DNA of 64,000 bases from Acidimicrobiaceae bacterium (GTDB lineage: Bacteria; Actinomycetota; Acidimicrobiia; Acidimicrobiales; RAAP-2): contig DAIDJP010000035.1 of NCBI GenBank assembly GCA_027451285.1, forward strand, positions 1 to 64,000. Reading direction: 5' to 3'. Positions 27,586 to 35,558 of the stretch are shown here, one piece after another (position 1 is the first letter of the stretch; every line of letters starts with the position of its first letter). The position numbers were made by a program, and so were the translations under genes. Below the pieces are notes generated by a model that was not told the DNA's origin, made no database searches, and worked only from the letters and a program-made list of their open reading frames with translations.

Positions 27586-30329
27586 GCCAGGACCTCCGTT
27601 GCTTGTAGAGACGTCGCTGCGACACCCTCGAGACGTTGGTATTCGAGATAGGCGGCTACTTGGGACACCGATGCGCCGGCGTGAGTGATCGAATCGACGA
27701 TGTCCTTCGCGCCGGACGCAGCGCCGGCCACGAAGACGCCCGGTATGTTCGTCCGACCAGGATTGAGGTCGTCGTTCTGCTCGGCCACGTAGTAGTACTC
27801 GTCGAGGTCGAGGTGCTCATCGGTGAAGAGGTTCTCAACGTCTCGGTTGGGCTGAACGCCCACCGCCAGGACCACGAGGTCGTACTCGGCGTCCACGAGC
27901 TCTCCCCCGTGCTCAACATCCTCGTAGCGAAGGATCAAATTGCCGTTCTCCTTCTCTGAAATCTTGGCAACCCGACCCTTGATGTAGACCGCGCCCATGT
28001 CCTGGGACTGCTGGTAGAACTCGTCGTAACGCTTTCCTGCCGCCCGGATGTCGATGTAGTGCATCGTCACATCGGCCAGGGGCAGTGTGCCCATGATCAG
28101 CTGGTTCTGCTTGATCGAGTACATGCAGCACAGCTTCGAACAGAGCGGATTGTCGACGGTCTTGTCTCGAGAGCCGGTGCACGACACGTACGCGATGCGT
28201 TCGGGCACCTTCCCGTCGCTGGGGCGAAGGACGGTGTTGAACGGTCGCGTGGGCGCGAGGAGGCGGTCCATCTGCATGCCGGTGATCACGTTGGGGTAGG
28301 TACCCCAGCCGTACTCCGGCTTGAGGTCTGCGGCGAAGAGCTTGTAGCCGGTGGAGACGACCACCGCGCCGACATCCACTTCGACAATCTGTTCGCGCAT
28401 GTTGAGATTGATGGCGTCGGCCGGGCAGGCCTTTACGCACTGTCCGCACTCGGAGCACACACCGCAGTCAAGACAGCTTCCGGCTCCGGCGAGCGCCTCG
28501 ACCTCGGTCAACACCCGCTCGATCTCGTCGAAGTCACTCGGCGCTGACGAGTATGCGTACTCGATGCTGATCGGGTCACGATGCGTGTAGCGCTCCTGGC
28601 GAGCGAGCACCTCGGACTTGTCGACGACTTCAAGGCGGGCGTCCAGCGCATCGAAGCCGTCGAGGGCCCGACCCTGGAGCCAGCGGTCGATCATGTGGGC
28701 CGCTCGACGACCCGCGCCCACTGACTGGGCGATGTCCGAGGCCCCGGAGACGACATCTCCGGCGGCGAAGAGATACTGCACCTCGCTCTGGAGAGTCACA
28801 GGATCCACAGCGAGTCGACCGTGCGACACCGATATCGACGACGCGAACGACGTGGTGTCCGGTGCCATGCCGATCGCGGCGATCACCTCATCGCACTCGA
28901 CGATGGAGTCGCTGCCGGCGACGGGCTCGGGGCGACGACGTCCCGAAGCGTCCGGTTCGCCGAGCGCCATCTTCTGGCAACGCAGCCCGGTCACTCGGCC
29001 GCGGGCGTCACCCAGCACCTCAAGCGGTGCCGTGAGAAACAGAAGTTTTACGCCCTCACGCTCGGCGTCGTCGATCTCCGCGCGGTGCGCGGGCATCTCA
29101 TCGCGGCCCCGTCGGTAGATGACGGTCGTCTGCGCGGCGCCGAGACGCTGGGCCGTTCGCGCCGCGTCCATCGCCACGTTCCCGCCACCAACGATCACCA
29201 CCCGCTTAAGCAAGAGATCGCGGGGCTCGCCGCGACGAACGTCGCGTAGGAAGTCCAAGCCGCCGCTCACCCCGTCGAGCGCTTCACCGGGTACGTGAAG
29301 GGCGCTCGAGACCGGCGTGCCCGTCGCCACCAACACCGCGTCGTAGCCCTCGGCCCTCAGTCCTTCCAGATCGTCGACCTCGACACTCGTCTCGATGTCG
29401 ACGCCGATTGACGTGACGTTGGCGATGTCCTCTTCAACCACGTGCTGGGGCAGTCGGTAGGCGGGAATCGCGTAGCGAAGGAACCCGCCGGGCTCGGGCG
29501 CCGATTCGAGGATCTTGACTCCGTAGCCGAGGCGGGCCAGCTGCCAGGCCGCCGTCAGTCCCGTCGGGCCCGACCCCACGATCGCCACGCGTCGACCGTT
29601 CGGCGCGAGAGGGGCCACCCCGGGACCACTCTGCTGGGCGTAGTGGCGCTCCGCGATGAAGCGCTTGAGCTTGCGGATCGGAATCGTCCCCTCGAGGTCG
29701 CCGCGTGAGCAATCGCTCTCACACGGCGCGTAGCACGCGCGTCCGAGCGTGCCAACGAGCGGTGTCGCGTCGAGGACGAGTTGGAAGGCTTCCTCGTACT
29801 GACCGTTGCGAATCAGCGAGACGTAGCCGTGCGCCTTGATCCCGGCGGGGCACGTGTCGGTGCACGGTGACGTTCCCTGGCGCTCGATGACGACCTTCTT
29901 CGGCACCGCCTGGGGAAAGGCCAGGTACGCCGCACGCCGTGGGACGAGATCGGCGTTGAACTTATCGGGCACGGCTACCGTGCACACCGGCTCACAGTCT
30001 TGACAGCCCGTACACGCGGCGGGATCGACGTAGGTCGCCTTTTGACGGACGGTCGCCGTGAAGCCGCCCCGATCGTTTCGCGTGATCCCGAGGACCTCGC
30101 TGGAGGATTTGGTCGTGATATTGGGGTGATTGATCGTCGAGGACATCTTCGGTCCGGAGATGCAACTGGCGCAGTCCAGGGTTGGGAACACCTTGCTCAG
30201 CAGGATCATTCGGCCGCCCACGCTCGACTCCTTCTCAACGAGCATGACCTTGTAGCCCATGTCACCCAACTTGAGCGACGACTCCATACCGCCGATACCG
30301 CCGCCGACGACCAACACGTCGTAATCCAT
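27582..30329 (-). CDS. HdrA-like flavoprotein with an inserted GltD-type NAD(P)H oxidoreductase module
   Basis: From ATG 30327-30329 the product has 915 residues. Residues 1-145 are the first half of an HdrA/QmoB-type protein (GGGIGG at 9-14; Cys106/109/112/116). Residues about 150-560 form a complete GltD-like unit: Fe-S helical domain with Cys156, Cys160, Cys203 and Cys207, FAD motif GSGPTGLTAAW, NAD(P)H motif GGGNVAMDAAR at 381-391 and FAAGDVVSG at 521-529. The HdrA half resumes at about 615 with CLDCGVCSECGQCVKACP and runs to the end (AGAASGAKDIVDS). It would pass electrons between NAD(P)H and the Hdr/MvhD/QmoC chain. A longer frame would overlap dsrE2 and is rejected. Confidence 0.9.
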   Translation of the reverse strand: MDYDVLVVGGGIGGMESSLKLGDMGYKVMLVEKESSVGGRMILLSKVFPTLDCASCISGPKMSSTINHPNITTKSSSEVLGITRNDRGGFTATVRQKATYVDPAACTGCQDCEPVCTVAVPDKFNADLVPRRAAYLAFPQAVPKKVVIERQGTSPCTDTCPAGIKAHGYVSLIRNGQYEEAFQLVLDATPLVGTLGRACYAPCESDCSRGDLEGTIPIRKLKRFIAERHYAQQSGPGVAPLAPNGRRVAIVGSGPTGLTAAWQLARLGYGVKILESAPEPGGFLRYAIPAYRLPQHVVEEDIANVTSIGVDIETSVEVDDLEGLRAEGYDAVLVATGTPVSSALHVPGEALDGVSGGLDFLRDVRRGEPRDLLLKRVVIVGGGNVAMDAARTAQRLGAAQTTVIYRRGRDEMPAHRAEIDDAEREGVKLLFLTAPLEVLGDARGRVTGLRCQKMALGEPDASGRRRPEPVAGSDSIVECDEVIAAIGMAPDTTSFASSISVSHGRLAVDPVTLQSEVQYLFAAGDVVSGASDIAQSVGAGRRAAHMIDRWLQGRALDGFDALDARLEVVDKSEVLARQERYTHRDPISIEYAYSSAPSDFDEIERVLTEVEALAGAGSCLDCGVCSECGQCVKACPADAINLNMREQIVEVDVGAVVVSTGYKLFAADLKPEYGWGTYPNVITGMQMDRLLAPTRPFNTVLRPSDGKVPERIAYVSCTGSRDKTVDNPLCSKLCCMYSIKQNQLIMGTLPLADVTMHYIDIRAAGKRYDEFYQQSQDMGAVYIKGRVAKISEKENGNLILRYEDVEHGGELVDAEYDLVVLAVGVQPNRDVENLFTDEHLDLDEYYYVAEQNDDLNPGRTNIPGVFVAGAASGAKDIVDSITHAGASVSQVAAYLEYQRLEGVAATSLQATEVLA

Positions 30330-30363
30330 CTCGTCCTCGATCTCGCTCAGCCTGGTTCTCTCA

Positions 30364-30846
30364 TCAAATGAACAGATTGACGTTCGACTCGTCTGCTTCG
30401 CCGAGGTACGTCGCCACCCCGGCAAACTCGAGTCCGTCGATCAGTTCCTCACGGGCAATGCCCATCACATCCATCGACATCGTGCATGCGATGAACTTGA
30501 TGTCCTGTTCCTTGGCCATATCGATGAAGTCGGAGATGGACGAGACGTTGTGGTCGCGCATCATCTTCTTCATGAGCCGAGGGCCCGCCCCACCGAAATT
30601 CATCTTCGACATGGCGAGCTTGTCGGCGCCCCTCGGCATCATTCCGGCGAAGGCCCTCTGCAGGGTGTTCTTGCCACGAACAGCGACCTTCTCAGGCCTG
30701 CGAAGGACGTTCAGCCCCCAGAAGGTGAAGAAGATGGTGACGTCGTCGCCCATGGCGGCCGCCCCGTTGGCGATCACGAACGCCGCCAGGACCTTGTCGA
30801 GGTCACCACTGAAGAGAACGATCGTCTTCTTTGACGTGTCGGACAT
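30364..30846 (-). CDS. dsrE2: DsrE2-type sulfur carrier / sulfurtransferase
   Basis: The 160-residue DsrE/DsrF-like protein opens with IVLFSGDLDKVLAAFVIANG and contains TIFFTFWGLNVLR and the conserved cysteine Cys121 in FIACTMSMDVMGI, all typical of the DsrE2 subgroup that is found next to tusA and rhodanese genes in sulfur oxidisers. It probably holds a persulfide at Cys121 and exchanges it with TusA. DsrE2 proteins may be membrane-associated; here the N-terminal hydrophobic helix is short. It lies 27 nt after the MvhD-like gene. Confidence 0.9.
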   Translation of the reverse strand: MSDTSKKTIVLFSGDLDKVLAAFVIANGAAAMGDDVTIFFTFWGLNVLRRPEKVAVRGKNTLQRAFAGMMPRGADKLAMSKMNFGGAGPRLMKKMMRDHNVSSISDFIDMAKEQDIKFIACTMSMDVMGIAREELIDGLEFAGVATYLGEADESNVNLFI

Positions 30847-30873
30847 ACGATTCCACTCTTTCTGCGTTCCCTC

Positions 30874-31296
30874 TCACACGGCCGCGGCGAGGCGAGAGTC
30901 GAGAGCTGACAACTTTTCGGAGAATTCGCGCATGTGCTTGACGAACGGCTCTGCGCATACCGAGCACAGCGCCGCCATCAGTACTCGCTGCGGATCGAAG
31001 CCGTCATCGATCATCAACTTCTGCGCCTCGGCCGCGATGCGCGCCGTACGGGCGTTGCAGTCGGGAAGGTACGCGCACTCGTCGCCGTCGGCGGCGATGA
31101 AGACGCCGTCGAATCCGGAGCGAAACGCGTGCAGGATCCACCTCGGCTTAATCGAGCTGCTGCAGGGCACGTTGATGGTGAAGACACTGGCCGGGTAGTG
31201 CAAGTGGCGACTTCCGGCCAAATCGATCCCAGGATCAGAGATGTTGTTCGTGGATATCACCAAGATCTTTGGTCCGTCACGTGACACGTCGGGCAT
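30874..31296 (-). CDS. MvhD/FlpD-like iron-sulfur electron-transfer subunit
   Basis: The 140-residue protein matches the hydrogenase iron-sulfur (MvhD/FlpD) domain: a flavodoxin-like start KILVISTNNI, then Cys45 in PCSSSIKP, Cys74 and Cys80 in ECAYLPDC, and Cys111 and Cys114 in CSVC. In methanogens MvhD passes electrons to HdrA through a [2Fe-2S] cluster; in QmoB the same domain is fused to HdrA. Here it is a separate gene 7 nt after tusA, and probably serves the HdrA flavoproteins encoded downstream. Confidence 0.88.
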   Translation of the reverse strand: MPDVSRDGPKILVISTNNISDPGIDLAGSRHLHYPASVFTINVPCSSSIKPRWILHAFRSGFDGVFIAADGDECAYLPDCNARTARIAAEAQKLMIDDGFDPQRVLMAALCSVCAEPFVKHMREFSEKLSALDSRLAAAV

Positions 31297-31303
31297 AGAT
31301 CTC

Positions 31304-31561
31304 TCACACCTTCTTCAGGAAGAGACGCAAGTACCCCGGCTCCTCAAGGACACCGAGGAATTCGTGGCCCATTTTCTTGCACCACGCCGGTAGATCCTTC
31401 AATGTGCCCGAATCGGTCGCCATGACCTCCATCACTCCGCCCGCGGGCACCAAACCAATGTTCTTCTTGGCCGCCAGGATCGGCCCGGGGCACGAGGTGC
31501 CTCGGGCGTCGACGATTTGATCGACCGCCACGTCTTTGAGATCCTCGATGGAGACTGACAT
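31304..31561 (-). CDS. tusA: TusA-family sulfur carrier
   Basis: The 85-residue protein has the TusA/SirA motif CPGPILAAKK with persulfide-carrying Cys24; Cys61 (PAWCKKMGH) is a second, less common cysteine. TusA delivers sulfane sulfur to partners such as DsrE, and in sulfur-oxidising bacteria feeds Dsr or sHdr systems. The ATG 31559-31561 has an AAGGAA Shine-Dalgarno; an upstream in-frame extension has no signal. First gene of the seven-gene operon. Confidence 0.93.
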   Translation of the reverse strand: MSVSIEDLKDVAVDQIVDARGTSCPGPILAAKKNIGLVPAGGVMEVMATDSGTLKDLPAWCKKMGHEFLGVLEEPGYLRLFLKKV

Positions 31562-31864
31562 ATTTATTCCTTCCCTAAATGCTTCAGGCGACTCCCATAG
31601 ACTCACCATCACACTCCGAACAGTCATAACATGCCCCCGTACGTATGCGCAAAGAGCAATTAGTGATGTTCTCAAAAGGTAATTAATATAAACAGTTTGA
31701 TACGTATAAAGAAGAACTATTTGTTGCTGCTTGTACTACAATAGGCGCAACTTATTGTCGAGGTCCCGGCCAGAGGGTCCATTCGCGCCGCTGAACGACG
31801 CGAGTTACGCCAAGGAGTGATCAGCCACGGCGACGGACTCGTTTTCAGGTCTGACCCACGAGTT
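31562..31864 (-). promoter_or_regulatory. AT-rich control region of the sulfur operon with two TACGTA palindromes
   Basis: This 303 bp gap is the longest non-coding stretch without an RNA gene and is conspicuously AT-rich between 31660 and 31745. It contains ATACGTAT at 31700-31707 and GTACGTATGC at 31639-31648, two sites with the same TACGTA core 61 bp apart. A TATATT hexamer (minus strand, near 31688) lies just downstream of the first palindrome and could be a -10 element. I see no gene here. Regulator and start site are unknown. Confidence 0.45.
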
Positions 31865-32560
31865 TCAGCGCATCGCGACGGCGACGGCTGCGAAGTGAAG
31901 CCCAGCTCCCACCAACGTGAGAGCGTGGAAGAGTTCGTGATAGCCAAACACCTTCGGCCAGAGTCGCGGTCGCTTCGCCCCGTACGCCACCGCACCTACG
32001 GAATATGCGATCCCTCCGGCGACCACGAGCGCGAAGCACGTCGCTCCCCCGCCCCGGTAGATCTGGGGTAGGACCGCAACCGCCGCCCAGCCCACCACCA
32101 AATACGGCAACGTGTTCACCCACTTGGGGGCGTCGAGAGCCAGCTGACGGATGGCGATCCCCACGACCGTGCCCGTTCCGATCACGATTAGGAACACGGT
32201 GCGGATCGTTCCGTGCATCGTGAGTCCAGCCACTGCGAGATACGTCCCCGCGATCGCGAGGAAAATCGCCGAGTGATCCGCCCGGCGCCACGCTCGACGT
32301 CGAGCCGGCGACCAGTTCACGCGATGGAAGATGGCGCTAGTGAGCATCATGACGTCGACGCCCACCACGTAGAAGAGCGCCCAGACGACCTGGGACCAGT
32401 TGTGGGCCCGCACGATCAGGATCGGTGCGAATCCCAACAAGACCACGGCGCCGACCGCGTGCAGCCAACCGCGCAGGGCCGGCTTGACCTGCACCTGCTC
32501 GCTAGAACCATCTGACGTGGCGCCGTCGACGTCAGAGGGTCGGGAATGGTCAGACATCAT
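31865..32560 (-). CDS. Hemolysin III / PAQR family membrane protein
   Basis: A 231-residue protein with seven predicted membrane helices and the PAQR metal-site residues: Ser and His in LTSAIFHRVNW, His in RADHSAIF, and two His in GYHELFHALTL near the C-terminus. Bacterial members (YqfA/TrhA) affect membrane lipid homeostasis; the 'hemolysin' name is historical. The start ATG 32558-32560 overlaps the stop of the upstream gene by 4 bp. Confidence 0.92.
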   Translation of the reverse strand: MMSDHSRPSDVDGATSDGSSEQVQVKPALRGWLHAVGAVVLLGFAPILIVRAHNWSQVVWALFYVVGVDVMMLTSAIFHRVNWSPARRRAWRRADHSAIFLAIAGTYLAVAGLTMHGTIRTVFLIVIGTGTVVGIAIRQLALDAPKWVNTLPYLVVGWAAVAVLPQIYRGGGATCFALVVAGGIAYSVGAVAYGAKRPRLWPKVFGYHELFHALTLVGAGLHFAAVAVAMR

Positions 32561-33336
32561 GAGGAGAGCGCGAGTCGCGCGAATGTTCGGCCGGTGACAG
32601 CGGGGCTCTCGCCGTCGGCGAGGAAGCGCACACGCGACCTCGAACCGGTCGTCACGACGAGAATGCGTGACGCGCTGTCGACGACGCTGAACCACGCGCC
32701 ACTCGGACCCCACGCGGGACCCGAGAGCGAATACTCCGGTGGCACAGCGACGGAGAGCAGCGTTCGCTTCGCGCCACTCGTGGTTATCGTCAGACTCAGC
32801 GTGCCCGACGATACGTGCCACTCCACTATCTGGCCTTGAGGACCCACAGCGGTCGTCGTGGTCGTGGGAGGCGCCCACGCGACGTCGGTCACGGCGCCGG
32901 TGGCGACGTCGACCAGCTTGCGCCAGTGGTTCAAATCCACACTCGTCACGTCAAGACGACCATCCGACCGCCATCGTAAGGCGGGGGGCATCGTCTTGGC
33001 CTTTCCCCACTTGACGCAGAAAAGCCGCACCGGCGCGCCACCGCCCGCGGCGACCGCCTCGACACAACTTTGTTTGCCCGTCGGTGTCGCTTCGCCCAAC
33101 GCGGTGAAGGCCACGGTCCCCGAGATGCTCGCGTCGGGATGTGAGCGCAGTGACGGGTACGTCGGCACCTTGTTGAAGACCCCCGACGAACCGTCGACGA
33201 CGAGGAACGCCGCGACGACCACGAGAGCTACGCCAGCCAGGGAGAAGATGATCCACCACGGGCCCCGCCTTCCAACGCTGACCGGGCTGCTCGCGGGTCT
33301 GTCAGCTGGGTCCAACGGAACTCCTCGCCGCGCCAT
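32557..33336 (-). CDS. Membrane-anchored protein of unknown function
   Basis: From ATG 33334-33336 the protein has 259 residues; a GTG 11 codons upstream (33369) is also possible and neither has a clear ribosome or promoter signal. It has a proline-rich cytoplasmic N-terminus, one membrane helix (about 27-49) and an extracytoplasmic part with two conserved-looking cysteines (SCVEA and FCVKW) that might form a disulfide, and a Thr-rich stretch (PPTTTTTAV). The repeated Trp-containing strands suggest a beta-propeller-like or sensor domain. No family is recognised. It is coupled to the PAQR gene. Confidence 0.7.
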   Translation of the reverse strand: MARRGVPLDPADRPASSPVSVGRRGPWWIIFSLAGVALVVVAAFLVVDGSSGVFNKVPTYPSLRSHPDASISGTVAFTALGEATPTGKQSCVEAVAAGGGAPVRLFCVKWGKAKTMPPALRWRSDGRLDVTSVDLNHWRKLVDVATGAVTDVAWAPPTTTTTAVGPQGQIVEWHVSSGTLSLTITTSGAKRTLLSVAVPPEYSLSGPAWGPSGAWFSVVDSASRILVVTTGSRSRVRFLADGESPAVTGRTFARLALSS

Positions 33337-33415
33337 GACAAACTTTCGTCGCCACTGTGACCGTACCACCGGCGTTTCACGGTCACTTCGAGCGCACTGA
33401 TGGCCCGCTGACGCC

Positions 33416-33922
33416 TCAGCGTATCCAGTAGCGGCGCACGGCGTGGCCCGCCTCGCTGGTGACGATGTTCTGCATCTCTCCCCCGGCTCGCTCGATCACC
33501 GCGGCCGAACCGATGTTGTTGTCGTCACACGTCACCAGCACGTCTTGCACTCCCGCGGCCCGTACGAGAACCAGAGCCTGGCTGAGGATCTCACTCGCGT
33601 ATCCCCGCCGGCGAAAGGCGGGCCGCACGCAGTAGCCGACGTGGCCACCCTCGTGATAGAGGAACTCGTTCAGCCCGTAGCGCACCGACGCCCGTCCCAC
33701 GATCACACCGTCAACGACCGCCACGAGGAAGTTGCCTCGCACCCTCAGGGGAGCGATGATCTCTCCCCGACCACGCGCCTCCCACGCGGCGACGTGCTCA
33801 CTCCAGGTGGTCGCGTCCTCGAAGCCGAGCAGGAACGAGAAACCGTCAGCGGCGAGTTCTCGGTGCGCGGCGAGGACCTCGCTCTCGTCGTCTTTTCGAA
33901 GGGGTCGAAGGCGTAGCGACAT
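33416..33922 (-). CDS. GNAT family N-acetyltransferase
   Basis: The 168-residue protein has the GNAT core: the HVGYCVRPAFRRRGYASEIL segment at about 94-113 contains the R/Q-x-x-G-x-A acetyl-CoA pyrophosphate loop (RRRGYA), followed by NNIGSAAVIERAGGE. The overall sequence resembles YjhP/Yhx-type small-molecule acetylases; the substrate is unknown. TAGCGT ends 6 nt before the ATG. Confidence 0.9.
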   Translation of the reverse strand: MSLRLRPLRKDDESEVLAAHRELAADGFSFLLGFEDATTWSEHVAAWEARGRGEIIAPLRVRGNFLVAVVDGVIVGRASVRYGLNEFLYHEGGHVGYCVRPAFRRRGYASEILSQALVLVRAAGVQDVLVTCDDNNIGSAAVIERAGGEMQNIVTSEAGHAVRRYWIR

Positions 33923-33953
33923 GGCGGCACGCTAGCACCCACCTCGTGGAGTC

Positions 33954-34451
33954 TCAGACGGCGAGGGCGTCGACGAAGGACTGGGGCTCGTCGACGGTCA
34001 CGATGAAGCGTCGGCCGCGGGTCAAGTCGAGTGCCAGCGCGTCACCGCGACGCGTGATCAGCGCAGCACGCTTGAACAACGTCAGGCTGCCGCGATATCC
34101 GAGGCCGCCCATACGCCACATCGGGGCCTGGACGACCGACGTAGCGAGGATCTCGCGCGCCTCGAAGGTCTGGACGACAATCCCGTTCGGACCGTAGAGA
34201 ACGTCGAGGTTGCGGCCGTCGGGAGTATCGACGACGCGCACGACGACGCAACTCGACAGCCAGGCGACGACCGCAATCGTTGGTAGGGCCACCATCCGTG
34301 ACACCCGCTGGCACCGGTCGAGCAGCTGACCCAGACGGCCGTGACGCTGGTGGCGCCGACGCACGAGTACCCCCAGGGCTCCGAGGGCGAGTAGGCCCGT
34401 CAGCTCCTTCGTGGCCAGACGCTCTTCGATCACGATGGGGTTGGCGGTCAT
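33954..34451 (-). CDS. Small membrane protein of unknown function (PH-like C-terminus)
   Basis: The 165-residue product starts at ATG 34449-34451, supported by TACAGT ending 6 nt upstream. It has two hydrophobic segments (about 17-31 and 53-73), and a C-terminal half of alternating strands (DVLYGPNGIVVQTFEAREI, ALDLTRGRRFIVTVDEP) that resembles bacterial PH-like domains. I cannot assign a function. Confidence 0.7.
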   Translation of the reverse strand: MTANPIVIEERLATKELTGLLALGALGVLVRRRHQRHGRLGQLLDRCQRVSRMVALPTIAVVAWLSSCVVVRVVDTPDGRNLDVLYGPNGIVVQTFEAREILATSVVQAPMWRMGGLGYRGSLTLFKRAALITRRGDALALDLTRGRRFIVTVDEPQSFVDALAV

Positions 34452-34491
34452 AGCCGAACTGTAGGCGCAACGCGCTCGCGACGCCAAACGA

Positions 34492-35223
34492 TCAGGCGTC
34501 GTAAAGCACGTCAATGCGGTCTTCGTCGCAGCGAGTCGACCAGCCCCGCCAGGAGAACGAGGTGACTTTGGAGGACTCAATGAGATGACGTGCGAAGACG
34601 CCCTTGGCCGCCTTCGCGTCGTGGCCCGCGAGCCGCCCGTCGCGTGCGTGGCGAAACGTGACCGCGACCACACGCGTCGCGCCCAGATCCCCCACGTGGA
34701 ACGCCGATCGATGCTCGACGGGCAGGAGGTCGTAGACGACACGACCCGTGGCGTGGCTCGCCAGACTCGACGCGAGCACCGGCCGCCACAGGGACGCGAC
34801 GGACGATCCGCCCAGACGCGCGGACATCTTGAGCCGGTAGTCGGCTACGAGGTCGTCACCGGCGTTGAGTCCGTAGAGACCAGACGGCACGATGAGGCGC
34901 CGACGCTGTGCGGCGCTCAACGTCTCGGGTTCGAGGTGGGACCACACGACGCCGCTGTAGCGCTGCCAGACCGGGCGTAGTGGGGCGTCACCGACGAGCA
35001 GGGCGAGAACGCTCTCGCGAGCACGCTCGAGGAGAGCCCCGCGCACGCCCAGCGTCGCCTCGAGGTCGCGAGGTGACGAACTCTGTAGAGCCACGCCCAG
35101 TCGCCGCACCACTTCGAGGCGCACGGTTGCGAGTTCGTCGTCGAACGCGCCGCGGCGCGCGCGACGCGACCCGCCGGGGACCTTGCCTTCCGATGGCGGC
35201 AACAGGACGAGGGGCGATGGCAC
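34492..35223 (-). CDS. yaaA: YaaA-family peroxide-stress protein
   Basis: The 243-residue protein has the DUF328/YaaA signatures LPPSEGK, RYSGVVW, VPSGLYGLN, DYRLKM and GHDAKAAKGVFARHL. E. coli YaaA limits intracellular unincorporated iron under peroxide stress and binds DNA; the actinobacterial members keep the same motifs. It begins with GTG; TACCCT lies 8 nt upstream, a slightly longer spacing than the usual 6. Confidence 0.9.
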   Translation of the reverse strand: MPSPLVLLPPSEGKVPGGSRRARRGAFDDELATVRLEVVRRLGVALQSSSPRDLEATLGVRGALLERARESVLALLVGDAPLRPVWQRYSGVVWSHLEPETLSAAQRRRLIVPSGLYGLNAGDDLVADYRLKMSARLGGSSVASLWRPVLASSLASHATGRVVYDLLPVEHRSAFHVGDLGATRVVAVTFRHARDGRLAGHDAKAAKGVFARHLIESSKVTSFSWRGWSTRCDEDRIDVLYDA

Positions 35224-35244
35224 GGCCCCTCAGGGTAGCGGCCG

Positions 35245-35523
35245 CTAGGCGGCGCTCAGTTCACGAGGGTTGATACCACTGGAGCGGAGGAAGCCGCGAA
35301 CCTTGACCACCTGATCCTCGGTCAGGTCACGCGCTCGCGTGGATCCGAAGGAGATGGTCTCGCCGTCGACGGTGACGGCCCAATTGCCCCGATGCGTCTC
35401 GTGCACCTCGCCGAAGCGAGCCAGCAACGAGATCACGTCACGCCACTGAATGTTGTGGTTGAGCGGGTGGCCAAAAATCTTGAGCAACGTCAGTCGGTGG
35501 TGGTGGTCCAGCTTGGTCGACAT
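35245..35523 (-). CDS. Small conserved protein of unknown function
   Basis: The 92-residue protein begins at ATG 35521-35523 with a GAGGGG Shine-Dalgarno. It has a helical N-terminus rich in His (KLDHHHRLTLLKIFGHP), a short beta hairpin (GNWAVTVDGETISFG) and a helical tail (DLTEDQVVKVRGFLR). The fold order alpha-beta-beta-alpha is a little like HicA mRNA interferases, but the catalytic-His context is not convincing and no partner antitoxin is next to it. Confidence 0.7.
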   Translation of the reverse strand: MSTKLDHHHRLTLLKIFGHPLNHNIQWRDVISLLARFGEVHETHRGNWAVTVDGETISFGSTRARDLTEDQVVKVRGFLRSSGINPRELSAA

Positions 35524-35558
35524 CCTCATCCCCTCACTGAGGGCGAGGTGTCCCGCCC

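Noticed and set aside
24414-31561. Classic sulfate-reduction or Dsr sulfur-oxidation pathway
   Set aside because: No dsrAB, aprAB, sat or HdrB-type CCG-motif protein is present in the window; only carriers and electron-transfer proteins are seen.
35245-35523. HicA-type toxin
   Set aside because: The fold order is vaguely similar but the catalytic-His context is wrong and there is no partner antitoxin gene.
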